From Cohaesibacter celericrescens (lineage in GTDB: Bacteria; Pseudomonadota; Alphaproteobacteria; Rhizobiales; Cohaesibacteraceae), in contig NZ_PKUQ01000001.1 of the NCBI RefSeq assembly GCF_002866925.1, positions 124,001-188,000 of the forward strand: 64,000 bases of DNA. Reading direction: 5' to 3'. This document shows, piece by piece, positions 46,790 to 55,255 of this stretch. The notes under the pieces are model-generated. The model ran no database searches. It was not told the DNA's origin and saw nothing but the letters and a program-made list of their open reading frames with translations. Both the position numbers and the translations under genes were made by a program. How positions within the stretch are numbered: the first letter of the stretch is position 1; each line of letters begins with the position of its first letter.

Positions 46790-48037
46790 TTATTTGTAGA
46801 TGCGTTTGCGTCCACGTTCCAGCTGGTTCAAAATGCTATCCAACGCGTCAGGTTTGACCATAAATTTCTGGAAACCATCCATGGCAAGTTTGGCCATTTC
46901 TGCCGGAGCGTCGCGGTCAAAGAACTGTGCCACACCATCCGCAGCATTCAGCATAGGCAGACCTTCAAGCAAGAACTTGTCGTCAGCCACAGCTGAATCA
47001 GCATTCACAGGAAGCTGTTGCAGGGTTTTGTTGACGATGGTCTGGTTTTCAGCATCAACAACATATTTCAAGAAAGCACGCGCATTTTCTTTGTTCTTTG
47101 CCTGAGCAGGAATGTGGAAAGTATCCATTGGTGCATCTTCACCAACAGTCACCCCCGGAGTGATAGTAGGGAACTGATAAAAGTCCAACTTGCTATCATC
47201 AAGACCACCATCGCGGAGTGGTGGAACAGCAAAGTTCCCCATCAGATAAGCAGCAGCTTCGCCTTTGACCATAAAGGGAAGCGCTTCCTGCCAGCTATAC
47301 GACGTGTGATTATCAACATAGGCACCCATGTCGATCAACTCGCGCCAGTTCGCAAAGGTTGCTTTCACCCGGTCATCGGTCCAGGCAACCTTGCCGCCCA
47401 AAAGATCAATATGAAACTGGAACCCGTTGGTGCGCATGTTCATATAGTCGAACCAGCCCGCAGCAGTCCAAAGGAATTTGGTGCCGATGGTGTAGCATTT
47501 TTTGCCGCTGTCGAGAATTTTCTGACAATTGGATTTCATTTCTGCAAAGTCTTTTGGCTCAGAAATACCCAGTTGCTCATAAATGTCTTTACGATAATAA
47601 ATGCCCCACTGATAGAAGGTGTAAGGCACGCCCCACTGCTTGCCATCAAGGGTCACAGCAGCCTTGGAAGGACCGAGTTTGGTTTTGAAGACTTCATCTT
47701 CCCAAACATCAGAAATATCGTCAAACAGACCAGCGTCGACATATGGCTTCATGCGGTTGGCAGCGTACCAAGTAGCAACATCAGGCGCATTGGCTGTCAG
47801 GAAGTTACGAATTTGGGTTTTATAGGCTTCGTGGTCAATGATTGTGGTTTCAATCTTCAGATCCGGGTTCAACTTTTGGAAGCGATCAATCATGCCTTCC
47901 ATAGCAGCACGAGGATCAGGGTCAGACGTATCAAGGAAAATTTTAAGATCACCGGTCAAACTCGCAGCCATTGCAGGCATCGCGATCATCGCGGTTGTCG
48001 CCAAAGCGACCAAAGTAGTCTTAAGCATGGAACGCAT
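46790..48037 (-). CDS. Alpha-galactoside ABC transporter substrate-binding protein
   Basis: 415 residues from ATG 48037, which has GGGAGGAA at a 4-base spacing; earlier in-frame ATGs lack one. A signal peptide (LKTTLVALATTAMIAMPAMA) ends near residue 24-25, with no lipobox Cys, so the protein is free in the periplasm. It belongs to the extracellular solute-binding protein family 1. The sugar is inferred from the GH36 gene in the operon. A sigma-70-like promoter and a perfect palindrome lie upstream and suggest IclR control. Confidence 0.92.
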   Translation of the reverse strand: MRSMLKTTLVALATTAMIAMPAMAASLTGDLKIFLDTSDPDPRAAMEGMIDRFQKLNPDLKIETTIIDHEAYKTQIRNFLTANAPDVATWYAANRMKPYVDAGLFDDISDVWEDEVFKTKLGPSKAAVTLDGKQWGVPYTFYQWGIYYRKDIYEQLGISEPKDFAEMKSNCQKILDSGKKCYTIGTKFLWTAAGWFDYMNMRTNGFQFHIDLLGGKVAWTDDRVKATFANWRELIDMGAYVDNHTSYSWQEALPFMVKGEAAAYLMGNFAVPPLRDGGLDDSKLDFYQFPTITPGVTVGEDAPMDTFHIPAQAKNKENARAFLKYVVDAENQTIVNKTLQQLPVNADSAVADDKFLLEGLPMLNAADGVAQFFDRDAPAEMAKLAMDGFQKFMVKPDALDSILNQLERGRKRIYK

Positions 48038-48053
48038 GTCTTCCTCCCAAATA

Positions 48054-48072
48054 GGTTTCATATATTGAAACC
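48054..48072. promoter_or_regulatory. Palindromic operator, probably for the IclR regulator
   Basis: GGTTTCATATATTGAAACC: two perfect 7-base arms with a 5-base AT centre. It lies 6 bases upstream of the ribosome-binding site of the binding-protein gene and just downstream of its promoter, where a bound repressor would block transcription. Confidence 0.7.
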
Positions 48073-48091
48073 GAGTTTTACTTATTGCAAA

Positions 48092-48120
48092 CATAATGCC
48101 AAACGGCTAAATATTGTCAA
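48092..48120 (-). promoter_or_regulatory. Sigma-70-type promoter of the alpha-galactoside operon
   Basis: On the minus strand TTGACA (48120-48115), exactly 17 bases, then ATTATG (48097-48092). Transcription would start near 48085, about 13 bases before the palindrome. Confidence 0.65.
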
Positions 48121-48170
48121 CAGTGCTTATGGAGAAAGCCACCGGCATCTGGCATGAGCGGGAGCATGAA

Positions 48171-48974
48171 ATGGCGGAAAATATTCAACCCGACGCCCCA
48201 GTCAAACCATCAGATGGGACGGTCGGCAAGGCGTTGGAGGTGCTGGAGCAAGTAGCAGCCTTTGATAGGCCTGTCCGCTTCAAGGAACTGCAGGATGAGA
48301 GCAACTTCCCAAAAGCATCTCTTTATCGCTTTCTGCAAACACTGACCAATCAGAACATGCTCAGCTACGACGCCGAGCACCAAACCTACAGCCTCGGGTT
48401 TCGCTTGGTTCGCTTGGCCCACTCTGCGTGGAAGCAAGCATCGCTCGCCCCCATTGCTCGGCCTCACATCGAAAAGTTGAGCAAGACTTTTAACGAGACC
48501 GTTCTTCTGGGCCAGCTAGACGGTGGTCAAGTGCTTTATATCGACCGATGCAACGCCAATAACTTCGCCAGCCAATATAGTCAAACAGGCAAAGTCGGGC
48601 CCGCCTATTGCACAGGGGTTGGCAAGGCGATGCTGTCTGTTGTGCCAGAACCCAAGCTGTCTTACATTTTGTCTTTACAGAGCTTTTATGCCTTCACTCC
48701 CCACACAATTGGGGATGAACAGACGCTGCGGTCTGAATTGGTTCAGATTCGTAGAGACGGCTATGCCTTTGATCGAGAAGAACATGAACCGGGCGTCATC
48801 TGCATCGCCGCTCCCATCGCAACCGAACAGAACACTCTGTTCGGAGCCTTATCTGTTACCAAATCATCCCAACACGCAAATATTGATGAGCTGGCAAGAC
48901 TGGCTCCAGAACTCAAAAAAACAGCCCGAATAATCGCGCAAGAAGCCAAGCATTGGTATTTTCCGGAACACTAA
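48171..48974 (+). CDS. IclR-family transcriptional regulator
   Basis: 268 residues from ATG 48171, which has GGGAG 6 bases upstream; earlier ATG and TTG starts are open but poorly supported. The N-terminal winged helix-turn-helix (about 15-75, VGKALEVLEQVAAF, then FPKASLYRFLQTL) is followed by an effector domain with the family block AYCTGVGKAML. It is divergent from the binding-protein gene, so it probably controls the cluster and senses a galactose-derived sugar acid (inference). Confidence 0.92.
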   Translation: MAENIQPDAPVKPSDGTVGKALEVLEQVAAFDRPVRFKELQDESNFPKASLYRFLQTLTNQNMLSYDAEHQTYSLGFRLVRLAHSAWKQASLAPIARPHIEKLSKTFNETVLLGQLDGGQVLYIDRCNANNFASQYSQTGKVGPAYCTGVGKAMLSVVPEPKLSYILSLQSFYAFTPHTIGDEQTLRSELVQIRRDGYAFDREEHEPGVICIAAPIATEQNTLFGALSVTKSSQHANIDELARLAPELKKTARIIAQEAKHWYFPEH

Positions 48975-49038
48975 CCGTTCCGATTGTATCATCACAAAAT
49001 CAATATTCGTTGGCCCTGCCGACCAGGAGGAATAAAAT

Positions 49039-50100
49039 ATGTCAGGATTGACGCTTCAAAATGTTGTCAAGAAATTCGCCGAAATTCAAGTCATCCACGG
49101 GGTGGATCTCGACATCGATGATGGTGAATTTTGCGTCTTTGTTGGCCCTTCCGGCTGTGGCAAGTCCACTCTATTGCGCATGATCGCAGGGCTGGAAGAA
49201 ACAACATCAGGCGCCATTAGCATTGGTGATCGTGACGTTACCAATGCGGACCCTGCCGAGCGCGGCGTTGCTATGGTGTTCCAGACCTATGCCCTCTATC
49301 CACACATGACAGTGGCCGAAAACATGGGCTTTGGACTTAAAATGAACGGCCATGATAAGGCAGAAGTCAAAAGCAAGGTCTCCGAAGCATCCAGAATCCT
49401 CCAGCTGGACGACTATCTAGACCGCAAACCCAAGGCTTTGTCCGGTGGACAAAGACAGCGTGTCGCCATTGGCCGAGCGATTGTACGCGGCCCTGAAGTT
49501 TTTCTTTTCGATGAACCCCTTTCCAACCTCGACGCTGAATTGCGTGTCGAAATGCGCGTCGAGATAGCCCGCCTGCACAAGGAAATCGGTGCAACCATGG
49601 TCTATGTGACCCATGATCAGGTTGAAGCCATGACATTGGCAGACAAAATTGTCGTGCTCCGCGCAGGCAAAATCGAACAGGTCGGAGCACCGATGCATCT
49701 GTATCGCGACCCGGACAACAAATTTGTAGCAGGCTTCATTGGCTCTCCTGCCATGAACTTTTGCGATGCCACCGTTGAAAATGGATCAATCGAAGTTCCC
49801 GGCTTTGGGCTCGACGCTCTCGCTCCACCGCAAGGCATGACGGCGGGCACATCAAAGGTCACCGTCGGTGTTCGCCCCCAGCATATTAAAATCAATCCGG
49901 ATGGCAGCACCCATACGGTTGAACATTCTGAATCTCTGGGCGGCGTGTCTTACGTCTACTTGCGGGCTGACTCGGGAGATCGCCTCACGGTTGAAGCGGG
50001 AGAAACAGCGCCAGCTTCCAACGGAGACCGCGTCGGTCTGGACATTGAAATTGACCGTGCCATGGTCTTTGATGGTGATACAGAAGCCCGCATCCGCTAG
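49039..50100 (+). CDS. Sugar ABC transporter ATP-binding protein (UgpC/MsmK type)
   Basis: 353 residues. Walker A GPSGCGKS is at 36-43, LSGGQ at 134-138 and Walker B VFLFDEP at 154-160, followed by a C-terminal TOBE/OB regulatory domain from about 235. It completes the importer encoded on the other strand. It follows the IclR gene by 64 bases and has a good AGGAGG site. UgpC-like ATPases can serve more than one sugar importer, so it may be shared. Confidence 0.95.
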   Translation: MSGLTLQNVVKKFAEIQVIHGVDLDIDDGEFCVFVGPSGCGKSTLLRMIAGLEETTSGAISIGDRDVTNADPAERGVAMVFQTYALYPHMTVAENMGFGLKMNGHDKAEVKSKVSEASRILQLDDYLDRKPKALSGGQRQRVAIGRAIVRGPEVFLFDEPLSNLDAELRVEMRVEIARLHKEIGATMVYVTHDQVEAMTLADKIVVLRAGKIEQVGAPMHLYRDPDNKFVAGFIGSPAMNFCDATVENGSIEVPGFGLDALAPPQGMTAGTSKVTVGVRPQHIKINPDGSTHTVEHSESLGGVSYVYLRADSGDRLTVEAGETAPASNGDRVGLDIEIDRAMVFDGDTEARIR

Positions 50101-50110
50101 CACAATCAAT

Positions 50111-50146
50111 CAAGCAACAGACAGCAGAGTGCCAGCCTGTTGCTTG
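50111..50146. terminator. Stem-loop between convergent genes
   Basis: CAAGCAACAG and CTGTTGCTTG pair perfectly over 10 bp with a 16-base loop, then CCACCTTTTG. It lies 10 bases after the ATPase stop. The loop is long and the T-run short, so its strength is uncertain. Confidence 0.55.
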
Positions 50147-50181
50147 CCACCTTTTGCTTGCTATGTGCAAAGCCAAAACAG

Positions 50182-51858
50182 CTATGAACTTTCGTCTTCC
50201 GCTTCTGACTGAGCCATAGCCCGCAACTGCGCACGGATGATTTTTCCCGTCGTCGTCATTGGCATTTCATCGACAAACCGCACCACACGGGGATATTCGT
50301 GGGCCGCCAAGCGATGTTTGACAAAATCAGCAATGTCATCGGCGAGCGCCTCGGACGGTTCATACTCATCGGTCAAAGTTATATAAGCTGCGACGACAGA
50401 ATTGCGCACGGGATCCGGTTTTCCAACGACCCCGGCCATCTGCACCGCAGGATGACGTAACAGACAATCCTCGACCTCTGACGGGCCGATGCGATACCCA
50501 GCAGAACCAATGACATCATCATCGCGACCGACAAACTGGAAAAAGCCCTCCGCATCTCTGACACCCTGATCACCGGTCAATAGCCAGCGTCCTTGAGAGC
50601 CTTCAACATATTTGTCCTTGGTAGCGTCCGGCCGGTTCCAATAACGTAGAAACATCACCGGATCAGGCGACAACACCGCAATCGCCCCCTGTTCGCCTAC
50701 GGCCAAAATTGCACCAGTCATCTCGTCAATAACCTCGACAACATGGCCCGGAACAGGCAGCCCCATCATGCCCGTGCGATTACAGCCGAGCGCAGAGCAG
50801 GATGAAATCACCAGATTACATTCGGTCTGCCCGTAAAACTCATTGATCGTCACACCAAGGGCACTCCGTCCCCAGTCCAGCAATTCGGTGCCCAAAGCCT
50901 CCCCACCGCTGCCAACCGAGCGCATCTGAATGCCCAACTTGTCAGCATCAGGCACCTGACGCATCAGTTTAAGCGCAGTCGGCGGCAAAAAAGCATTACG
51001 GATGCCTTGCGCTTTGATGAAATCCAAGGCCCATTTTCCCGAAAATTTGGCCACACGGCAGGCCACCACAGGCACCCCGTGATGAAGCGATGGCATCAGC
51101 ACATTCATCAAGCCACCGATCCATGCCCAATCCGCTGGCGTCCAGACCTTGTCACCGGGTTGAGGGAAAAAATCATGATGCATTTCGACACATGGCAAAT
51201 GCCCCAGCAAAACCCTGTGCCCATGCAATGCCCCTTTGGGATTGCCTGTCGTGCCGGATGTATAAATCAGCAAAGCAGGATCATCTGCGCGGGTCTGCAC
51301 CGCTTCAAACTGGGTGCTTTCGCTCTCAACCTCTGTGTAAAAATCAAGGCCATATTGACCAGCACCATCAATCGATACAATCAATTGCAGGTCGGGCAAC
51401 TCATGCCGAAATGCGGCAAGCTTTTTGGCCCCTTCTGCATTGGTGATAACCACTTTGGCACCCGAATCCTGCAAGCGGTGCGTCAGCGCATCTTGGCCGA
51501 ACAATGTGAACAGCGGCAAGGATACACAGCCCATTTTCCAGACAGCAACATGCGCAATGGCGGTCTCAAGGCATTGCGGCAACAAAATACCGATCCGATC
51601 CCCAACCTCACCAGGTACCGATAGGCCCGAAACCCCATGGCGGGTTAACGCATTGGCAAGTTGATTGGAAAGATCCCGCATCGCAGCAAACCTAAGCGCG
51701 CGCGATGCACCGCCTTCAGACACCTCAACGATAGCCAACCGGTCCGGCTCAACCAGTGCCCATTTATCACAAACATCTACCCCCATGTTGTAACTTTGAG
51801 GGATGTCCCATCGATAGGCTTGATAGGTCTCTTGGTAATTTTGTTTCTTTTCCAGCAT
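50182..51858 (-). CDS. Acetyl/acyl-CoA synthetase-like AMP-binding ligase
   Basis: 558 residues. The adenylate-forming signature YTSGTTGNPKG lies at 199-209, the second core motif is WLLTGDQGVRD, and the catalytic lysine lies in TTTGKIIRAQLR near the C-terminus. It activates a carboxylic acid to its CoA ester. The region ADWAWIGGLMNVLMPSLHHGVPVV resembles short- and medium-chain acyl-CoA synthetases related to acetyl-CoA synthetase; the exact acid is unknown. It stands alone on the minus strand between the transport ATPase gene and the photolyase. Confidence 0.88.
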   Translation of the reverse strand: MLEKKQNYQETYQAYRWDIPQSYNMGVDVCDKWALVEPDRLAIVEVSEGGASRALRFAAMRDLSNQLANALTRHGVSGLSVPGEVGDRIGILLPQCLETAIAHVAVWKMGCVSLPLFTLFGQDALTHRLQDSGAKVVITNAEGAKKLAAFRHELPDLQLIVSIDGAGQYGLDFYTEVESESTQFEAVQTRADDPALLIYTSGTTGNPKGALHGHRVLLGHLPCVEMHHDFFPQPGDKVWTPADWAWIGGLMNVLMPSLHHGVPVVACRVAKFSGKWALDFIKAQGIRNAFLPPTALKLMRQVPDADKLGIQMRSVGSGGEALGTELLDWGRSALGVTINEFYGQTECNLVISSCSALGCNRTGMMGLPVPGHVVEVIDEMTGAILAVGEQGAIAVLSPDPVMFLRYWNRPDATKDKYVEGSQGRWLLTGDQGVRDAEGFFQFVGRDDDVIGSAGYRIGPSEVEDCLLRHPAVQMAGVVGKPDPVRNSVVAAYITLTDEYEPSEALADDIADFVKHRLAAHEYPRVVRFVDEMPMTTTGKIIRAQLRAMAQSEAEDESS

Positions 51859-52036
51859 AGCGTCCTCCCCACCCCGATGATTGCGCGCAAGCTACACCAA
51901 CCGTTGGCAGGCAGAAAGATGCCCTTAGTTCAATGCCTGAAATACGGATGGTTCATCAAAGACGACCTCACAAAACCCAGAACAACGCATCTTCCGGTTG
52001 GCAGACATGAGCTTGTGAATCAACACCAACCTTGCC

Positions 52037-53464
52037 TCAAGATAAGGCTTTGAAAGCAGCGAGAGCACCCTCGCGGCTTTGCTTGAGATCAACAACGGGT
52101 TCGGGATAGCTCTGGCCAAGCTGCACACCGGCGCGATCAAGAATATCCTTGGGTGCCGTCCATGGCTTGAATAGATATTTGTTCGGCAACGCCGCCAATT
52201 CAGGCACATATTTGCGAATATACACCCCGTCCGGATCGAACCGCTCGGCCTGCAACACCGGATTGAATATACGGAAATAAGGTGCGGCATCGGCTCCACA
52301 CCCCGCCACCCACTGCCAACTGGCGCTGTTGGCGGCCAAATCGGCATCAACCAACGTATCCCAGAACCACTCCTCACCATGCCGCCAATGAAACCGCAGG
52401 TTTTTGACGAGGAAAGACGCCACGATCATCCGCACGCGATTGTGCATGTAACCGGTCTGCCATAGCTCACGCATGCCTGCATCGACAATCGGAATACCCG
52501 TCTGGCCTTTTTGCCAAGCGGTCAAAGCATCAAAATCTTCACGCCAGTCAAACCCATCAAATTTAGCCTGAAGCGGGCGTTTGGGGAGATCATGATTGTA
52601 ATACAACAGACTGTAGGAAAATTCCCGCCACGCCAATTCGCTGCGGAAGTGATCCACGTCGACATCAAGCCCCCCAGCGTCTTGGGCAAAATTGGCCGCG
52701 TGCCAGACCTGATTGGGTGATATCTGCCCCCAATGCAAATAAGGCGATAGCCGTGACATATGGAATTTTGACGGAAAGTCCCGCCCCGCTTTATAGCCAC
52801 CAAGCCCGCCATCCATAAAGGCAGCCAGAGCCTTTTGCGCACCGTCTTCACTCACATCCCAGTGCGCTTCTAGCGACAGATGCCACGGCACCTCAGGCAA
52901 CAGATCCAAGGCATCAAGGCTTACAGAACCATCATCCTCAAGCGCCGAACAAAAGGATAGCTCTGAAGGCACGGCAATGGGAACAGCAGGTGCAGCCGAT
53001 TGCAGGCAGCCCTTGCGATAATAGGGTGTAAAGACCTTGTAAGGTCCACCATCTTTTTTCTTGATGGTCCAAGGTTCCCACAAGAGCGAGCCATTCAGCC
53101 GGATGGTTTCGCACCCCATTTCCTCGACATGTTTGGCAATCTCGGAATCACGCACCATGCGCCATGGCTCGTAGCAACGGCTCCAACTCAGCGCGTTTGC
53201 TTGATAGTGAGTAACAAGACGGGGCACAATCTCAGTTGCCTTACCGCGATACAGCCGCAAGCGCCCGCCCAACTGTGCATTGAGGGACTGCAAGGCCTTG
53301 TGAAGCCACCAACGACTGGCTCCACCCATAGCCCACTCTCCAGCGGCATCATCATCGAGGATATAAATCGGCAGGATCGCACCACTACGCGCCGCCCGCT
53401 CAAATGCGGGATTATCCCCCAGACGCAAATCTTGTCGGAACCAATGGATTGAAACAACACTCAT
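52037..53464 (-). CDS. phrB: Deoxyribodipyrimidine photolyase
   Basis: 475 residues from ATG 53464 (MSVVSIHWFRQDLRLGDNPAF), which has AGAGGG about 7 bases before it. It uses blue light and FAD to split UV-made pyrimidine dimers. An N-terminal antenna-binding domain is followed by the FAD domain with RDFPSKFHMSRLSPYLHWGQISPNQVW, ELAWREFSYSLLYY, and the conserved IPIVDAGMRELWQTGYMHNRVRM and ASFLVKNL. This is a class I cyclobutane-dimer type by overall pattern; a cryptochrome function is less likely. Confidence 0.92.
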   Translation of the reverse strand: MSVVSIHWFRQDLRLGDNPAFERAARSGAILPIYILDDDAAGEWAMGGASRWWLHKALQSLNAQLGGRLRLYRGKATEIVPRLVTHYQANALSWSRCYEPWRMVRDSEIAKHVEEMGCETIRLNGSLLWEPWTIKKKDGGPYKVFTPYYRKGCLQSAAPAVPIAVPSELSFCSALEDDGSVSLDALDLLPEVPWHLSLEAHWDVSEDGAQKALAAFMDGGLGGYKAGRDFPSKFHMSRLSPYLHWGQISPNQVWHAANFAQDAGGLDVDVDHFRSELAWREFSYSLLYYNHDLPKRPLQAKFDGFDWREDFDALTAWQKGQTGIPIVDAGMRELWQTGYMHNRVRMIVASFLVKNLRFHWRHGEEWFWDTLVDADLAANSASWQWVAGCGADAAPYFRIFNPVLQAERFDPDGVYIRKYVPELAALPNKYLFKPWTAPKDILDRAGVQLGQSYPEPVVDLKQSREGALAAFKALS

Positions 53465-53487
53465 GGAATGCCCTCTTAGACAGAACA

Positions 53488-53513
53488 AAGAAAAGGCCCC
53501 ACACGGGGCCTTT
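53488..53513 (-). terminator. Terminator-like hairpin between phrB and the CBS gene
   Basis: AAAGGCCCC-ACAC-GGGGCCTTT. On the minus strand it is followed by TCTTTG and ends the CBS-protein transcript 26 bases past its stop, just before phrB begins. Confidence 0.85.
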
Positions 53514-53538
53514 CAATCGGTTGTGATGACCAGTCGAC

Positions 53539-54066
53539 TTAGCCAACCATCAATTGTTTTAGGCGGAGATTTTCATATTCCACTTCAGTCACCCGATGCA
53601 AAACAATATCACGAATGGAAATCACACCAGCCAAACGAGTGCCGTCCACAACCGGCATATGGCGGAAGTGGCCATCCGTCATCTCCTGCATCACATTGAC
53701 AATAAGCGCATCGCTGGAACAGGTTTTGGGGTTTTCGGTCATATAGGCGCTAACCGAATGCGTCAGTGCCTCTTCGCCAATTTCCGCTGTGGCGCGAACA
53801 ATGTCACGTTCAGAAAGAACACCCACCAGACCACCATTGGTATCAATCACCGGCATGTTGCCGATTTTTCTGGCCGCCAATTCAGCCACAGCCGCCGATA
53901 GGGTCATGCTGCTGGTAATCGCAAAAATCTGATGGCCTTTTTCATTGAGGATTTCGCCGACTTTTGTTTCTGAATAAGCTTTTTCAAAGGCCAGGCGCGC
54001 ATCTTGAGACATATTTTTCTTGCCTTCGCCATCTGAGCGCGGGGCTTGATAGGAACTTGGTGCCAT
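53539..54066 (-). CDS. CBS-domain protein
   Basis: 175 residues from ATG 54066, which follows AGGAGAAGGAC. A short Ser/Gly/Lys-rich N-terminal segment precedes a tandem CBS pair at about 45-95 and 110-165 (MPVIDTNGGLVGVLSERDIVRA, MPVVDGTRLAGVISIRDIV). Such pairs bind adenine nucleotides and sense energy state. No catalytic domain is attached. Stand-alone alphaproteobacterial members are common and of unknown target. Confidence 0.88.
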   Translation of the reverse strand: MAPSSYQAPRSDGEGKKNMSQDARLAFEKAYSETKVGEILNEKGHQIFAITSSMTLSAAVAELAARKIGNMPVIDTNGGLVGVLSERDIVRATAEIGEEALTHSVSAYMTENPKTCSSDALIVNVMQEMTDGHFRHMPVVDGTRLAGVISIRDIVLHRVTEVEYENLRLKQLMVG

Positions 54067-54229
54067 AGTCCTTCTCCTGCGAGTGCCGCCGATCCCCTGT
54101 ATGCCACTCGCCATCCATCAGGGTTTTTAATCATTTTAAAAAGCTTAGCAAAGGAAAGCATGAAAAGGCAATCCACCCTTAGCCCAGAAACGAAACAGCA
54201 GGTGATCAGAAGTAAAAATCGCCAGGGCT

Positions 54230-55111
54230 TCAACGAAATATGATCCGTTCCTGCTCCACCAACTGATAGATATAGTCAGACACCGCTGATATCCGCCCCA
54301 AACGACGCGTACTCTCATGATATACGGCCCAATAAGCCCGCTGGATGTTGTGTTGCGGCAAGATTTCGACCAAATCGGCATCTTCTCGAGCCAAATATCC
54401 ATGCAGAATGCCGATCCCCAAACCAGCTCTCACCGCTTCGGTTTGCCCCAACGCACTGGCACATTCGAACTGCGCCCTGTGACCACGCATCATTTCTCCG
54501 GCATAATTCAGGGACGGACTGTAGATAAGATCTTCGACAAACCCCACAAGACGATGGTTTGACAGATCGTCCCGTTTTTCCGGTATGCCATATTTCGAAA
54601 CATAAGCCCGCGACGCAAACAGCCCGAGACTGTAATCGACCAATTTGCGCGCCACCAGCCGCCCGTGAACGGGCCGATCCACCGTGATCACGATATCCGC
54701 TTCGCGTCGATCCAGCGAAAATGTGCGTGGCACCGGCACCAGCTGCACCGTCAAGTCGGGATATTGATCCAGCAGCGGCCCCAAGCGAGGCGCCAGATAA
54801 GCCACACCAAAGCCATCCGGCGCACCGATGCGCACCACGCCGGACACTTCGATATTGGTCTCGCCGATGCTGGCCCGCGCCGCGATCATCTCGGTTTCCA
54901 TCCGCTCGGCAGCCAGCAGAAACTCTTCCCCTTCCGGGGTGAGAACGCATCCCGTCGTGCGCCTGTCCAACAATTTTGCCCGCAAGGAATCCTCCAGTGC
55001 CGTGATGCGTCGGGCCACGGTGGCATGATTGACACCAAGCCTTCGCGCCGCCTGCAAAAGTTGGCCAGCACGTGCCACCGCCAAGAAAACCCGAACATCA
55101 TCCCAATTCAT
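54230..55111 (-). CDS. LysR-family regulator divergent from mmsA
   Basis: 293 residues. The N-terminal helix-turn-helix is at about 1-60 (MNWDDVRVFLAVARAGQLLQ, then NHATVARRITALEDSLRAKL), with an effector domain behind it. It is divergent from the semialdehyde dehydrogenase gene, with 144 bases between, and so probably controls it; an inducer from valine or beta-alanine breakdown would fit (inference). The intergenic region is AT-rich, but I found no clear operator. Confidence 0.9.
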   Translation of the reverse strand: MNWDDVRVFLAVARAGQLLQAARRLGVNHATVARRITALEDSLRAKLLDRRTTGCVLTPEGEEFLLAAERMETEMIAARASIGETNIEVSGVVRIGAPDGFGVAYLAPRLGPLLDQYPDLTVQLVPVPRTFSLDRREADIVITVDRPVHGRLVARKLVDYSLGLFASRAYVSKYGIPEKRDDLSNHRLVGFVEDLIYSPSLNYAGEMMRGHRAQFECASALGQTEAVRAGLGIGILHGYLAREDADLVEILPQHNIQRAYWAVYHESTRRLGRISAVSDYIYQLVEQERIIFR

Positions 55112-55255
55112 ATCACGGCACCTCCAAACTCCAGCTCGCCTTGCGACTTTAATTTTTGCACAACAGATGCGTTATTGCGAGTATTGATATTTATTTTTGT
55201 TAAGGCAAAAATAGCGCCAACAAAAGATAATTTTCATCCATGGGAGGGGAATAGT

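Noticed and set aside
48963-48982. Inverted repeat CGGAAC-N7-GTTCCG at the end of the IclR gene
   Set aside because: It overlaps the stop codon, has no T-run and does not match the palindrome upstream of the binding-protein gene; probably chance.
54665-55255. Long in-frame extension before mmsA
   Set aside because: It runs antisense through the lysR gene and has no aldehyde-dehydrogenase similarity; ATG 55256 has a strong ribosome-binding site and the family N-terminus.
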